Of a stretch of 41,589 bases of DNA, positions 33,988 through 41,589 are shown one piece after another. The stretch is from Igneacidithiobacillus copahuensis (lineage in GTDB: Bacteria; Pseudomonadota; Gammaproteobacteria; Acidithiobacillales; Acidithiobacillaceae). The notes below the pieces were generated by a model. The model saw nothing but the letters and a program-made list of their open reading frames with translations. It was not told the DNA's origin and searched no databases. The position numbers were made by a program, and so were the translations under genes. Location: NCBI RefSeq assembly GCF_018854015.1, contig NZ_JAAXYO010000044.1, positions 1-41,589 on the forward strand. Reading direction: 5' to 3'. The first letter of the stretch is position 1; each line of letters starts with the position of its first letter.

Positions 33988-35571
33988 TCAGAGACCGATC
34001 CCCTCCTCTTTCATCGCCGCAAAATAATCGGTCACCTGACCGTCGGGCACGGTTACCTTCAGGGCCCAGACCATGGAAATCAAGGCAAGGACAGCGACCA
34101 ACAGCATCGACCAGAAAAACGGGATGTCACCCGTCCCGCCCAGAACCTTTGGACCAAAATACGACAGGAGCCAGAGGCCGATGAAATAGGGAAAGATCCA
34201 GGAGATATGATAAAAACCAGACATATCGGATGATTTTCCGCGGATCAGAGCGACAATGCCGTAAATGATCAGCACCCCAAACAACACGGCAAAGATGTAG
34301 GTGAGAGCCTGAAAGCCGCCCCAATACGCCACCAAGGAAGAAAGGATGAACGCCAGGGGCGCAATAACTTGCGCTCCCCACAAACGGAAGGGTCGCTTCA
34401 GATCCGGCACTGCGCGCCGTAACTGCAACAGCACAATCGGACCGATGCCATAGGTAATGACGGAAATGGTGGTGATGAATCCCACCAGTTTCTGCCAGGA
34501 TGGAAAGGGCAGAAAATACACGCAGCCAATAACATAGGCGACGATGACGCCCACCCAAGGCACGCCGGTAGGACTGATTTTCGTGAAGAAACTGGGACCC
34601 GCCTTGACCTCGCCATTCGCAACCACCGCCCGCGCCGCCGATGTGGCATACACGAGTGCGGTTCCACCGGGCGAAATCAAGGCATCAGCATAGATCAGTA
34701 CCGCCAGCCAGCCGATGCCCAATAGCGTGGCAATAGCCGCAAAAGGACCAAAGAGTCCGGGGAAATTCAGCTTTTGCCAGCCCTGGGTCACCTGATCCGG
34801 CGGCATCGCCACCAGGAAGGCCCACTGCAGCCCCACATAGATGATGGCGCCGACAACAATGGCGCCAATGACTGCGGCGGGGATATGGCGCCCGGGATTT
34901 TTGGCTTCGCCGCCCAGCTCGATCGCCTGGCGAAACCCGAGATAACTGAACACAATGCCGGAAGATGCGACCGCCACAAACATCCCGTGGAAACTGCTGG
35001 TCCAGTGCAGGATATGCAGATTTTCCGGGTGATAACTCTGGCTCACAAGGACGATGATGGTCAGAACCGGAATCGCCAGTTTCCACCAACCGAGGCCAGA
35101 AAAGACCATCGCCACTCGCCGAATCCCCAAAAAATTGAGCAGAAACATCACGCCCAGCAGCAGCACCGCAGCGATCAATCCCCAACTACTCAATAACCCA
35201 GTATTACCCTGCAACAGACCAGGTATATAGTTGTTTGCATAGGTCAGCACCGCCACCACTTCCACGGGCGCAATGGCAATGTAGAACATGAACAGCAACC
35301 AGGCCCAGATCTTCCCCAGGAGGCTGCCATGCACGACATTGGCAATGTGGGCCGCTGCACCCGCACGCGGGAAGAGGGGTCCCACTTCCGCGTAGGTGAG
35401 CCCCAGAAGTAGTATGGTGACAGCACCGATAATCCAGGAGCCGATGCTGAGGGGGCCGGCGATCTGCGCCGCGTTGAGGGGCCCGAAGAGCCAGCCAGAC
35501 CCGATGATGCCTCCCAAGCTGGCAAAAATGAGCCCAGAAAAACCGACTTCTCGTTTTAATTTACCGGTCAT
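33988..35571 (-). CDS. APC-family amino-acid/polyamine-type permease
   Basis: 527 aa, about 12 hydrophobic segments. The first helix carries FASLGGIIGSGWLFGP, the GSG-type substrate-binding break of the APC superfamily, and FSYLGFRQAIELGGEAKNPGRHIPAAVIGAI is the helix-6/loop signature. It is an inner-membrane secondary transporter; the substrate is not readable, with amino acids or amines most likely. The porin gene ends 33 nt upstream, so both are probably one operon, giving an outer- and inner-membrane uptake pair. Its nearest family look is that of acidophile and archaeal APC permeases; this is an impression, not a search. Confidence 0.9.
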   Translation of the reverse strand: MTGKLKREVGFSGLIFASLGGIIGSGWLFGPLNAAQIAGPLSIGSWIIGAVTILLLGLTYAEVGPLFPRAGAAAHIANVVHGSLLGKIWAWLLFMFYIAIAPVEVVAVLTYANNYIPGLLQGNTGLLSSWGLIAAVLLLGVMFLLNFLGIRRVAMVFSGLGWWKLAIPVLTIIVLVSQSYHPENLHILHWTSSFHGMFVAVASSGIVFSYLGFRQAIELGGEAKNPGRHIPAAVIGAIVVGAIIYVGLQWAFLVAMPPDQVTQGWQKLNFPGLFGPFAAIATLLGIGWLAVLIYADALISPGGTALVYATSAARAVVANGEVKAGPSFFTKISPTGVPWVGVIVAYVIGCVYFLPFPSWQKLVGFITTISVITYGIGPIVLLQLRRAVPDLKRPFRLWGAQVIAPLAFILSSLVAYWGGFQALTYIFAVLFGVLIIYGIVALIRGKSSDMSGFYHISWIFPYFIGLWLLSYFGPKVLGGTGDIPFFWSMLLVAVLALISMVWALKVTVPDGQVTDYFAAMKEEGIGL

Positions 35572-35604
35572 GATGTTAATCCTCTTTGGGCGCGGGACAT
35601 ATCG

Positions 35605-36744
35605 TCACAGAAAGAAACCTGTATTGATCATTGCCACAAACTGATTGGGCTGGTTTCCATTCTGCCCGAAAGCCGATCCCGGAGTAATGTGGTACGCATG
35701 AACATAACTCAGTTCTCCCTCTAGGAACCAGTGCTTTTCCTGATAAATCGGCGTGAGGGTCAACCCTACCGCACGACTGCCAGGACCATATCCCATCCCG
35801 AGTCCGGCCAGAGTTGTGGTGCCGTGATAAATACTTGGCGTATCGCTGTAGGCCATGTAATCCAGCCGTGCGCTCAAAGAGTAGTTGGAAGTGAAGGCAT
35901 AGTTGGCATCCACACTGGCACCAAACTGATCACCATCTCCGCCCAAATTACCAAATTGCGGGCCGTTGAGCAGCTTCTGGTATTGCAGATAGGCAAACAT
36001 ATTGAGTTTGCTGCCGCTGTAATTGTAACCCAGAAGATAGAAATCAGAGTTATCGAGGGGGCCGGCATAATCGGTCTGTCCGGCGTTGCCACCGCCCTGC
36101 ACGATGATCGTGCTGCTGCTGCTTGGCGAGTAGGTGAGCTGTCCAACCACCCAGTTGAACCGCTTGGAATAGTAGCCGTCGGTCCAGGCGACGGATGCAG
36201 AGAATGGGCCGGCACTGTAGTTGGCCTGGATACCCCGGCTGATGGTCTGTTGTTGCCAGCTATCCAGGCCGAACTGGATATTGTAGGAGCTGGAAATCAG
36301 ATCCGTGAGGGGGGTGATGCCCGTGATTGCCGGCAACTTGCCAATCTGCACATTGAAGTTTTTGCTGGGCGTGATTTGCAGATAGGCCAGCGGAAGAGCC
36401 CCGAAGATGCTGGTGAAATTTCCGGTAGAAATGGCTGGCTGGCCGATACCGTAGAGGTTATAGGCTCCGGCCTCGAGATAAAATTGCAACAACCCTTTGG
36501 TTTTCGCCACGGAGACCAAGCCATCAGTCACATCGGCACTGAAATATTTACCCGCAGGGCCGGATGCGTCATAGCGATTGCTCTGTGCCCGCCCGTTGAC
36601 ACTCAGAAGTCCGCCGACACTGAGCTCTCCGAGAGGGCCGGCATGGACATTGACGGTGGCTGGAGTGGCGGGCAGCACAGCCGCCATGACGGAACCAGAG
36701 AAGAGACTGATCAGAGCGATGCCGATTTTGCGGTATGAGTAGAT
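35605..36744 (-). CDS. Outer-membrane beta-barrel porin (OmpL/bbp2-like), probable ATC start
   Basis: From the in-frame ATG at 36687 the frame gives 360 aa, but that start falls inside a signal peptide. Extending upstream gives YSYRKIGIALISLFSGSVMA, an ideal signal sequence cut before AVLP. At 36742-36744 the codon is ATC, eight nt after AGGAG (36753-36757); no ATG, GTG or TTG occurs at that place, and upstream in frame a TGA closes the frame. So initiation is probably at ATC (379 aa), or an ATG was mutated. The mature protein is a run of beta strands rich in Y, G, S and N (LQFYLEAGAYNLYGIGQP, LAYLQITPSKNFNVQIGKLP) ending INTGFFL, typical of a porin. Function: outer-membrane pore, substrate unknown. 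Confidence 0.82.
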   Translation of the reverse strand: MYSYRKIGIALISLFSGSVMAAVLPATPATVNVHAGPLGELSVGGLLSVNGRAQSNRYDASGPAGKYFSADVTDGLVSVAKTKGLLQFYLEAGAYNLYGIGQPAISTGNFTSIFGALPLAYLQITPSKNFNVQIGKLPAITGITPLTDLISSSYNIQFGLDSWQQQTISRGIQANYSAGPFSASVAWTDGYYSKRFNWVVGQLTYSPSSSSTIIVQGGGNAGQTDYAGPLDNSDFYLLGYNYSGSKLNMFAYLQYQKLLNGPQFGNLGGDGDQFGASVDANYAFTSNYSLSARLDYMAYSDTPSIYHGTTTLAGLGMGYGPGSRAVGLTLTPIYQEKHWFLEGELSYVHAYHITPGSAFGQNGNQPNQFVAMINTGFFL

Positions 36745-36864
36745 AGTATTTTCTCCTAACTCATTAAAATAACTTCACGGTTTAGAGGACTCGCACACCA
36801 GCTCCCGCAAACCGGACGGCGCAGGATCTACGCATACATCAACACTTACAGAAAACTACATGCT

Positions 36865-36880
36865 AGCATTTGTTGCGCCA
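36865..36880 (-). promoter_or_regulatory. Sigma-54-like -24/-12 promoter upstream of the porin
   Basis: On the minus strand TGGCGC-AACAA-ATGCT keeps the GG and GC dinucleotides exactly 10 bases apart and matches most of the consensus TGGCAC-N5-TTGCW. Transcription would start near 36854, about 110 nt before the porin start. A 16-base motif like this is only moderately specific. Confidence 0.45.
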
Positions 36881-36970
36881 GAGAGACAAATTTCCTTACC
36901 TCCCCTCCGATTCCTGCTCTGCTCCGCCCGCAGAATACACTTTATCTGACTGATTTTATTTTCTTAATTG

Positions 36971-36999
36971 AAAAAATAGCTGACTCGCTAAATCAGCTA
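36971..36999 (-). terminator. Rho-independent-type terminator on the minus strand
   Basis: The arms TAGCTGA (36977-36983) and TCAGCTA (36993-36999) are perfect inverted repeats with a 9-nt loop. On the minus strand the stem is followed by six T residues (36971-36976). It would stop transcripts coming from the phosphoesterase direction before the porin promoter. The stem has only three G-C pairs, so strength is moderate. Confidence 0.6.
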
Positions 37000-37040
37000 C
37001 GAAGAGGCGAGCCATGAAATCCGTTATCATGAAAGTTTTT

Positions 37041-37078
37041 TGCACTATTTTGGCTTTCAAACTGGCCAAATTGGTGCA
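37041..37078. promoter_or_regulatory. Two NtrC-like half-sites upstream of the porin
   Basis: TGCACTATTTTGG (37041-37053) has the left half of the NtrC site seen at glnA promoters (TGCACTATATTGGTGCA), and TTGGTGCA (37071-37078) has the right half. The two 17-bp windows start 21 bp apart (two helical turns). The other halves are poor. They lie about 160-195 bp upstream of the sigma-54-like promoter, a normal enhancer distance. The right site abuts the IS3 remnant. Confidence 0.35.
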
Positions 37079-37101
37079 ACAAGCCGAGGTATTCCCCCGA
37101 A

Positions 37102-37395
37102 GTGCGTGAACGTGCGGTACGTCTGGTGCAGGAGCATCGTAGCGAATATCCGTCCCTGTGGGCGGCAGTCGAGTCGATTGCGCCCAAGATTGGCTGTTCT
37201 GCCGCCACCCTGCACGAGTGGGTCAAGCGTGTAGAGATAGATACAGGTCGGCGGCCGGGTGTGACCACTGCCGAAGCCCAGCGCATCAAAGAACTGGAGC
37301 GGGAGGTCAAGGAGCTGCGGCGAGCCAATGAGATTCTGCGAACCGCCAGCGCTTTTTTCGCGCAAGCGGAGCTCGACCGCAAGCTCAAGTCGTAA
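37102..37395 (+). pseudogene. IS3-family transposase OrfA (start lost)
   Basis: 97 codons from an internal GTG. It contains the helix-turn-helix (MRERAVRLVQEHRSEYPSLW, IGCSAATLHEWVKR) and the leucine-zipper region (IKELEREVKELRRANEILRTASAFFAQAELDR) of IS3 OrfA proteins. The usual N-terminal residues before RERAV (KPRYSPEV) are readable upstream in frame from about 37080 but without a start codon. The run GCTTTTTTCG near 37351-37360 is where a -1 shift would join orfB. Confidence 0.8.
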
Positions 37396-37451
37396 CGGCT
37401 TACATCGACCAGTACCGAGAAGCCTACGGGGTCGAGCCGATCTGCGAGGTA

Positions 37452-38300
37452 TTGCAGGTCGCCCCGTCGGCCTATCGACGCCGCACAGCCCGACGTCGCA
37501 ACCCGGAGCTGCGCAGTCGCCGGGAACAGCGCGATACGCTGCTACTGCCAGAGATCACGCGCGTCTGGAATGCCAACCAGCAGGTCTATGGTGTCGTCAA
37601 GGTCTGGAAGCAACTCCAGCGCGAAGGTATTCAGGTGGCTCGCTGCACGGTCGAGCGGCTGATGCGCCGTCTGGGCCTGCAGAACGTGGTCCGCGGGAAA
37701 GCCGTGCGGACCACCGTGAGCAATCCGCTGACCCCGTATCCATTGGATCGGGTCAAGCGTCAGTTCACTGCCGAGAGGGCCAACCAGCTCTGGGTGTCTG
37801 ATTTCACCTACGTCTCCACCTGGCAGGGATGGGTCTATGTCGCCTTTATCATCGACGTGTTCGCCCGCTCCATCGTCGGCTGGCGGGTCAGTCGCAGCAT
37901 GACTACCGACTTCGTCCTTGATGCTCTGGAGCAGGCTTTGTACGCGCGTCAGCCCGAGCGCGATCAGACCCTGATTCACCACTTAGATAAAGGATCTCAG
38001 TATGTCAGCATCCGGTATACGGAAAGGCTTCAGGAGGCAGGCATCGACCCTTCGGTCGGCAGTACTGGCGACAGCTACGACAACGCCTTGGCCGAGACCA
38101 TCAACGGGTTGTACAAGGCCGAACTCATCCACCGGCGCGGTCCCTGGAAATCCGCCGATGCTGTGGAGTGGGCCACTCTGGAATGGGTGTCCTGGTTCAA
38201 CCAGCAACGGCTGATGGCACCCTTGGGTTATGTACCCCCAGCAGAAGCTGAGGCAAACTACTACCGGCAACTTGGGCAATCAACCTCCGTTGCCGCTTAA
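37452..38300 (+). CDS. IS3-family transposase OrfB (DDE integrase catalytic part)
   Basis: 282 aa as drawn from TTG, but the real product would be an OrfAB fusion made by -1 frameshifting; the frame stays open back to about 37353. The DDE core is complete: Asp in NQLWVSDFTYVSTWQG, Asp in IHHLDKGSQYVSI, Glu in DNALAETINGLYKAELIH, followed by WFNQQRLMAPLGYVPPAEAE. HTH_21 region precedes it. So the catalytic half is intact, while the element's left end is lost. Confidence 0.9.
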   Translation: MQVAPSAYRRRTARRRNPELRSRREQRDTLLLPEITRVWNANQQVYGVVKVWKQLQREGIQVARCTVERLMRRLGLQNVVRGKAVRTTVSNPLTPYPLDRVKRQFTAERANQLWVSDFTYVSTWQGWVYVAFIIDVFARSIVGWRVSRSMTTDFVLDALEQALYARQPERDQTLIHHLDKGSQYVSIRYTERLQEAGIDPSVGSTGDSYDNALAETINGLYKAELIHRRGPWKSADAVEWATLEWVSWFNQQRLMAPLGYVPPAEAEANYYRQLGQSTSVAA

Positions 38301-38330
38301 CTTCACTTCAACACAACAGCCTCCGCCAAT

Positions 38331-38344
38331 GCCGGGGCGGTTCA
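38331..38344. repeat. Right terminal inverted repeat of the IS3-family element
   Basis: GCCGGGGCGGTTCA, read from outside as TGAACCGCCCCGGC. It begins directly next to the TAG stop codon (38345-38347, minus strand) of the phosphoesterase gene. No matching left repeat is present in the window, so a target-site duplication cannot be tested. Confidence 0.75.
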
Positions 38345-41188
38345 CTACTCTTTCTCTCCGGCCTGATAGGCGGCTATTGGGGCGTGATGCGCCTTAGCCA
38401 TCTGTCCCAGGTAAGCCATTACCTGCTCATAGGAAGCGATCCCTTTACTGGCAATCCATTCCTGCTTCATCTGCTCGGGTCCGGGCACCTTGAGCAGGGT
38501 GGTTGGCGTGTACTCGCTTCCCGCCTTAGGTGGCGGCAGATGCTTCCCGAATTTGTTCTGATGCCGGTAGTACCAATCCTTCCAGTCCGCTTTGAGATAG
38601 CCTCCACTCAAACCCACCTCGCGTCGAAGCAAGGTGTAGTCTGAGCATTTCCCGGCATTGAAGGCGACCGGAATCTGGATGGGGATCGGGGTCGGTGTTG
38701 GGGTATCGTCGGGATGACGGGTCCAGATGCCAGCAAACACGCTCGCGTTCTGATCCCACTGCGACATCGGCGGGAGGTCAAAGATGGCTTCCGTGGTCTT
38801 GAGGATATTGACCTGGGAATACAAATGGGCTTCCAGATACCCCTTTTTCACCCACGGCCCCATGGCCAGCGCAAAGGTTCGGTGGGCATTGATATGATCG
38901 GCCCCGGATTGAGCGTCATCCTCGGTCAAAAAGACCACCATGTGTTTCCATTCCGGGGTGGTAGACAGGTAATGGATGAATTTCGCCGTCGCATAGTCGT
39001 TGTTGGCGACATAATAGTCCGGGGTGTAATAGCAAGGTTCCCGCCCAGCCGTATGATCATCGGGCAGCCAGATGTAGATGAAATGCGGGAATTTCTTGCC
39101 CGGATGTGCCTCCAGCCAGTGTTGTGCCATCTTCTCCCGATAGGTGTCCAGAATCATCCGGTCCCATCCGGGAAACCCGGTGGCCAGATGCTTCTTCATG
39201 GCGGGTGAGATGTTACCGGCCTCGGAACGAGAGACAAATTCCCCGAAGTCTTCAAAGGAAACGTGATGATTCAGTAGATCATTGAAGAGGAAGAGGCGCT
39301 CCGGATAACTGATCCAGGGATTGGACCATTTCCCGAGCACCGACAGATTCTCGTAAATGGCAAAGGGATTATCCGTTCCCCCCGGAACTCCACCCCACCC
39401 GTCAGAACCGCCGGGGATTAACGACTGAGTCCATCCGGGATTAGCTACCAGGCCACGACCGGAGTAATACTCGGGCCAGGTACGCTGCACAAAATCCGAA
39501 TCGGAGGCAGCGGTAGTCCACTGATGCCCCTGGGCCGTTACCTCGCCGTCGGCCATGAAATTGACGAATAGGGTGTAGTGCCGTGCCAGATTGTAGAGGT
39601 TCGGTAGCTCCTTCGGGCCATACAGATCCAACTCTGGATCCGCCCAGGCACCCGCCGGTTTGTAGTCGCCGAGGTCCTCGTCAAAGGTTTTGTTTTCGCG
39701 CAGGATGAACACAACATAATGGATGTGCTTGCGCAAAAAGGCGTCCTCGCGCTGGTCTGCCACATGGCGCTCCGTGCGCTGCTTGACGGTAAAGCCATCG
39801 TTTTTGAGCGCCGCCTCAGTCCACTGGGGAAGTTTTGTTGGCAGCTCGCTCAGCGGAATCTTCTGGATCAGGCCATCCATCATGTCACCGACCCATTGAT
39901 GCTGGACGTTCGGACCAGTTCCCAATCCCTTGGCAGCGACCACATAGAGATCATCGCCCGATACCGTCATTCCGGTCGGATACCAGCCGGTGGGAATCAG
40001 CCCCAGGGATTTTCCGCTGCGGAGATCGTAGACCGCGACATCGTTGTTACCCGCATTTCCCGCGAACAGCTTCCCCTGGGCAATGGTCAACGCGTCAGGA
40101 TACGATCCGGGTGGAGCATCGGGATACGGACTATCTTGCAGAATGCCCGCAAGCTGCAGGGTTTGCGTGTCGACTTTGGCTACCTGATCCACGTTTGCCA
40201 ACGCCACATAAACATCTGCGTTGTCAGGATCAACAACCAATGCGGTGGGATGCACTCCGGCAGCCCGGTTATCGGGTCCAGTTTGCGGTCCAACGCCCAC
40301 GGTCCCCAACAGATGGAAGCTTTTGGGATCGACTACCGCCACGGCATCCGCACCCCAGAGGCTCACAACGACCCGCTTTCCGTGGTCGGCCAGCGCCAAG
40401 GCAAAGGGATAAGAGCCAACATTGAGATACTGCGTCTGTCCGGTTGCCAGATCGATCCGCGCCAGACTGTTGCTCAGCATGCCGGCAACAAAGAGATGCT
40501 TGTGCTGCGGCCCCAACAGCACGGCATCTGGATAAAAGACCCGGGCTTTGCCAGAGCGATACTCTCCCTGATAGTCGTACGGATATTGATCCTTCGGGAA
40601 AGCCTGCCAAGCCAGGGGGAATCGCCGCACGATCTGGACATGACCGTTGTCGCACCGAAACTCCGCTACGTCGTTGCTGTCACCACCCGCAACAAAAAAG
40701 CGACCATCAGGGCCGGCAGTGATACCCTGAAAAAAACTCTGATGACCAGTGGAATGGATCTTCGGATTGCTAACTTTCTGGTCAGCGTGCCAGAGCTTCT
40801 TATACGCGGCTAGCTGTGCTACTGACTTCAGACTGTGGGGATCATAGAGAGTCACCGTCTGCGCGCGCGTTGCTCCGTTCGCGAGCACGGCGATGGGCCC
40901 GTTCTGCAAGGGTATGACATTGGTCGCAAAATTGGGCGTACCGTTTACCGTGGCCACGGGAGAGACGATTCTGCCAGTGGGCAGAACGTGCATCACCCAG
41001 TCTTGATTGGCAGCGTCCACGGAGAACGGAGCCAATAGATCTCGGGTGTCGCGTTTGGAAATCATCGAGGATGCGGAGATCCCGCCAGCGTTGTCATAGG
41101 TCGCCACCACCGGCGAGGCAACAGCCAGAGGACAGAGTCCACCCAAGAAAAGTATTTTCACAAACGAAGAGGAAAGCAGATGTTTCAT
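38345..41188 (-). CDS. Secreted beta-propeller / alkaline-phosphatase-like phosphoesterase
   Basis: 947 aa from ATG 41188, with a signal peptide ending LAVASP. An in-frame TTG at 41200, seven nt after AGGAA, is an alternative start. Residues about 30-450 are a YVTN/YncE-like beta-propeller (repeats such as VVVSLWGADAVAVVDPKSFHLLGTV and DALTIAQGKLFAGNAGNNDV). From about 490 a PF04185-type phosphoesterase follows: HYVVFILRENKTFDEDLGD, IWLPDDHTAG and VVFLTEDDAQSGADHINAHRT carry the metal-binding acidic and histidine residues. This is the architecture of bifunctional YncE/alkaline phosphatase-family proteins. Substrate unknown. Its stop codon abuts an IS end, so the natural C-terminus may have been altered. 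Confidence 0.88.
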   Translation of the reverse strand: MKHLLSSSFVKILFLGGLCPLAVASPVVATYDNAGGISASSMISKRDTRDLLAPFSVDAANQDWVMHVLPTGRIVSPVATVNGTPNFATNVIPLQNGPIAVLANGATRAQTVTLYDPHSLKSVAQLAAYKKLWHADQKVSNPKIHSTGHQSFFQGITAGPDGRFFVAGGDSNDVAEFRCDNGHVQIVRRFPLAWQAFPKDQYPYDYQGEYRSGKARVFYPDAVLLGPQHKHLFVAGMLSNSLARIDLATGQTQYLNVGSYPFALALADHGKRVVVSLWGADAVAVVDPKSFHLLGTVGVGPQTGPDNRAAGVHPTALVVDPDNADVYVALANVDQVAKVDTQTLQLAGILQDSPYPDAPPGSYPDALTIAQGKLFAGNAGNNDVAVYDLRSGKSLGLIPTGWYPTGMTVSGDDLYVVAAKGLGTGPNVQHQWVGDMMDGLIQKIPLSELPTKLPQWTEAALKNDGFTVKQRTERHVADQREDAFLRKHIHYVVFILRENKTFDEDLGDYKPAGAWADPELDLYGPKELPNLYNLARHYTLFVNFMADGEVTAQGHQWTTAASDSDFVQRTWPEYYSGRGLVANPGWTQSLIPGGSDGWGGVPGGTDNPFAIYENLSVLGKWSNPWISYPERLFLFNDLLNHHVSFEDFGEFVSRSEAGNISPAMKKHLATGFPGWDRMILDTYREKMAQHWLEAHPGKKFPHFIYIWLPDDHTAGREPCYYTPDYYVANNDYATAKFIHYLSTTPEWKHMVVFLTEDDAQSGADHINAHRTFALAMGPWVKKGYLEAHLYSQVNILKTTEAIFDLPPMSQWDQNASVFAGIWTRHPDDTPTPTPIPIQIPVAFNAGKCSDYTLLRREVGLSGGYLKADWKDWYYRHQNKFGKHLPPPKAGSEYTPTTLLKVPGPEQMKQEWIASKGIASYEQVMAYLGQMAKAHHAPIAAYQAGEKE

Positions 41189-41508
41189 GAGTGATTGCAA
41201 AGCAAAGTTCCTGTTATTGTCCGGGAAATCAAGAGCCGAAGAGGACTTTCGGCGGCGTACCGATAGCACGTGCACCTTGGAGGTAGCGCAATGCGGCATG
41301 AAAGCCATTTGCGGGCGACATATATGATGTCCCATTCCCCTGACGATCAACGTTGTACGCCATTCTCCCGGGTCCAAGAACGCACGTAGTCAGGAGCTAG
41401 CATGGCCTTCTCAAAGATACCGGCTGAGAGTAAGTATCCGGACTGCTGGGCAAGATAATACCAATCATCGTCACAGGTCCCACCCCTCCCACCGGCCCCC
41501 AAGGAAAG
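41189..41508. other. Upstream region of the phosphoesterase gene
   Basis: About 320 bp without a supported gene. It contains short palindromes: GACATATATGATGTC-type dyad (41317-41331, arms GACAT/ATGTC), CAACGTTG (41348-41355) and GCACGTGC in the 41260s. Near the first dyad, TTGATC on the minus strand could be a -35 for the phosphoesterase, but the -10 is uncertain. No clear Pho box is seen. Confidence 0.35.
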
Positions 41509-41589
41509 TGAGGTGGTCCCCCTGGATTGGACAGCCTGCTGGAGTGATTAAGCTCTGAACCTGTTTCCATGGCGGGTCAGGCCACCAGC
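41509..41589 (+). mobile_element. Possible left end of another insertion sequence (window edge)
   Basis: The last 81 bases begin TGAGGTGGTCCCCCTGGATT followed by GGACAGCC. This resembles terminal repeats of some IS3-family elements, which start with TGA and have a CCCC-TGGATTGGACA block. An ATG with MAGQATS follows before the window ends. There is too little sequence to prove a transposase. Confidence 0.3.

Larger units (their letters stand above)
36745..37101. other. Porin upstream control region and IS junction
   Basis: 357 bp without a convincing gene. On the minus strand, moving away from the porin, it holds AGGAG for the porin, a sigma-54-like -24/-12 pair, a terminator-like hairpin and NtrC-like half-sites. 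The plus-strand right edge (from about 37079) is IS3 coding sequence without its start. A 31-codon open frame at 37014-37109 crosses the junction and is not considered real. Confidence 0.6.
37079..38344 (+). mobile_element. IS3-family insertion sequence, 5'-truncated
   Basis: Contains orfA and orfB of an IS3-family transposase. The right end is intact: the 14 bases ending at 38344 read inward as TGAACCGCCCCGGC, a common IS3-type terminus. The corresponding left terminus and the orfA start codon are absent: the orfA frame before 37102 reads TGC-AAC-AAG-CCG where an ATG-led N-terminus would be expected, and no TGAACCGCC is found in the 150 bp upstream. About 60-80 bp appear lost, so the element probably cannot move by itself. 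Its right end touches the stop codon of the phosphoesterase gene. Confidence 0.82.

Noticed and set aside
33963..33996. Two copies of CAGAGACC
   Set aside because: Only an 8-base direct repeat, expected by chance in a window of this size, with the second copy inside the permease coding sequence.
37014..37109. 31-codon open frame starting ATGAAATCC
   Set aside because: It crosses the IS junction, ends inside orfA in another frame and has no homology that I recognise.
41416..41470. CTGAGA (41424-41429) resembling a TPP riboswitch core
   Set aside because: The partner motifs (ACC...TGAACCTGAT, GCGTAGGGA) and a thiamine gene are missing.

Overview
The window looks like core chromosome of a GC-rich (estimated near 60 percent) gammaproteobacterium-like chemolithotroph, most plausibly Acidithiobacillus. 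That assignment is an inference from gene content and order: ftsK-lolA-rarA-serS, ispDF, a DsrE-type sulfur protein, and heavy thiol-redox equipment. No rRNA or marker gene in the window settles the species.

Layout. 1-8.2 kb (minus strand): initiator tRNA, an L,D-transpeptidase, a small Rof-like Rho-antiterminator, serS, rarA, a FadL-type barrel, lolA and ftsK. 8.4-10.0 kb (plus): trxB and an Smr-domain gene. 10.0-12.8 kb (minus): ispD-ispF-truD and a MerR-family metal sensor. 12.9-19.7 kb (plus): mfd, serB, then a peroxiredoxin-glutaredoxin fusion with glutathione reductase behind a promoter that contains a perfect 17-bp palindrome. 19.7-23.4 kb (minus): radC, dgkA, two small envelope-type proteins, dsrE, hpt and methylthioinosine phosphorylase. 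23.5-25.7 kb (plus): coaBC, dut, yqhA. 25.7-33.8 kb (minus): rpmB-rpmG, then a CIRCE-controlled hrcA-grpE-dnaK-dnaJ operon that runs on without a clear break into dapB, an ABM-domain gene, apbC (Fe-S carrier) and dcd.

33.9-41.6 kb is the accessory part. It holds an APC-type permease and an outer-membrane porin in tandem, a sigma-54-like promoter and NtrC-like half-sites upstream of the porin, a 5'-truncated IS3-family element whose intact right end touches the stop codon of the next gene, and a large secreted beta-propeller/phosphoesterase. The last 80 bases may be the start of another insertion sequence.

The most interesting points are: the palindrome placed between the -35 and -10 of the Prx-Grx/Gor operon; the porin, whose natural signal peptide and Shine-Dalgarno point to an ATC start codon; the sigma-54/NtrC-like control region of the porin-permease pair next to the IS scar; the Rof-like gene overlapping both neighbours by exactly 17 nt; and the extension of the heat-shock operon into Fe-S and nucleotide genes. 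I found no CRISPR array, prophage or integrative element. Most of the window is housekeeping.
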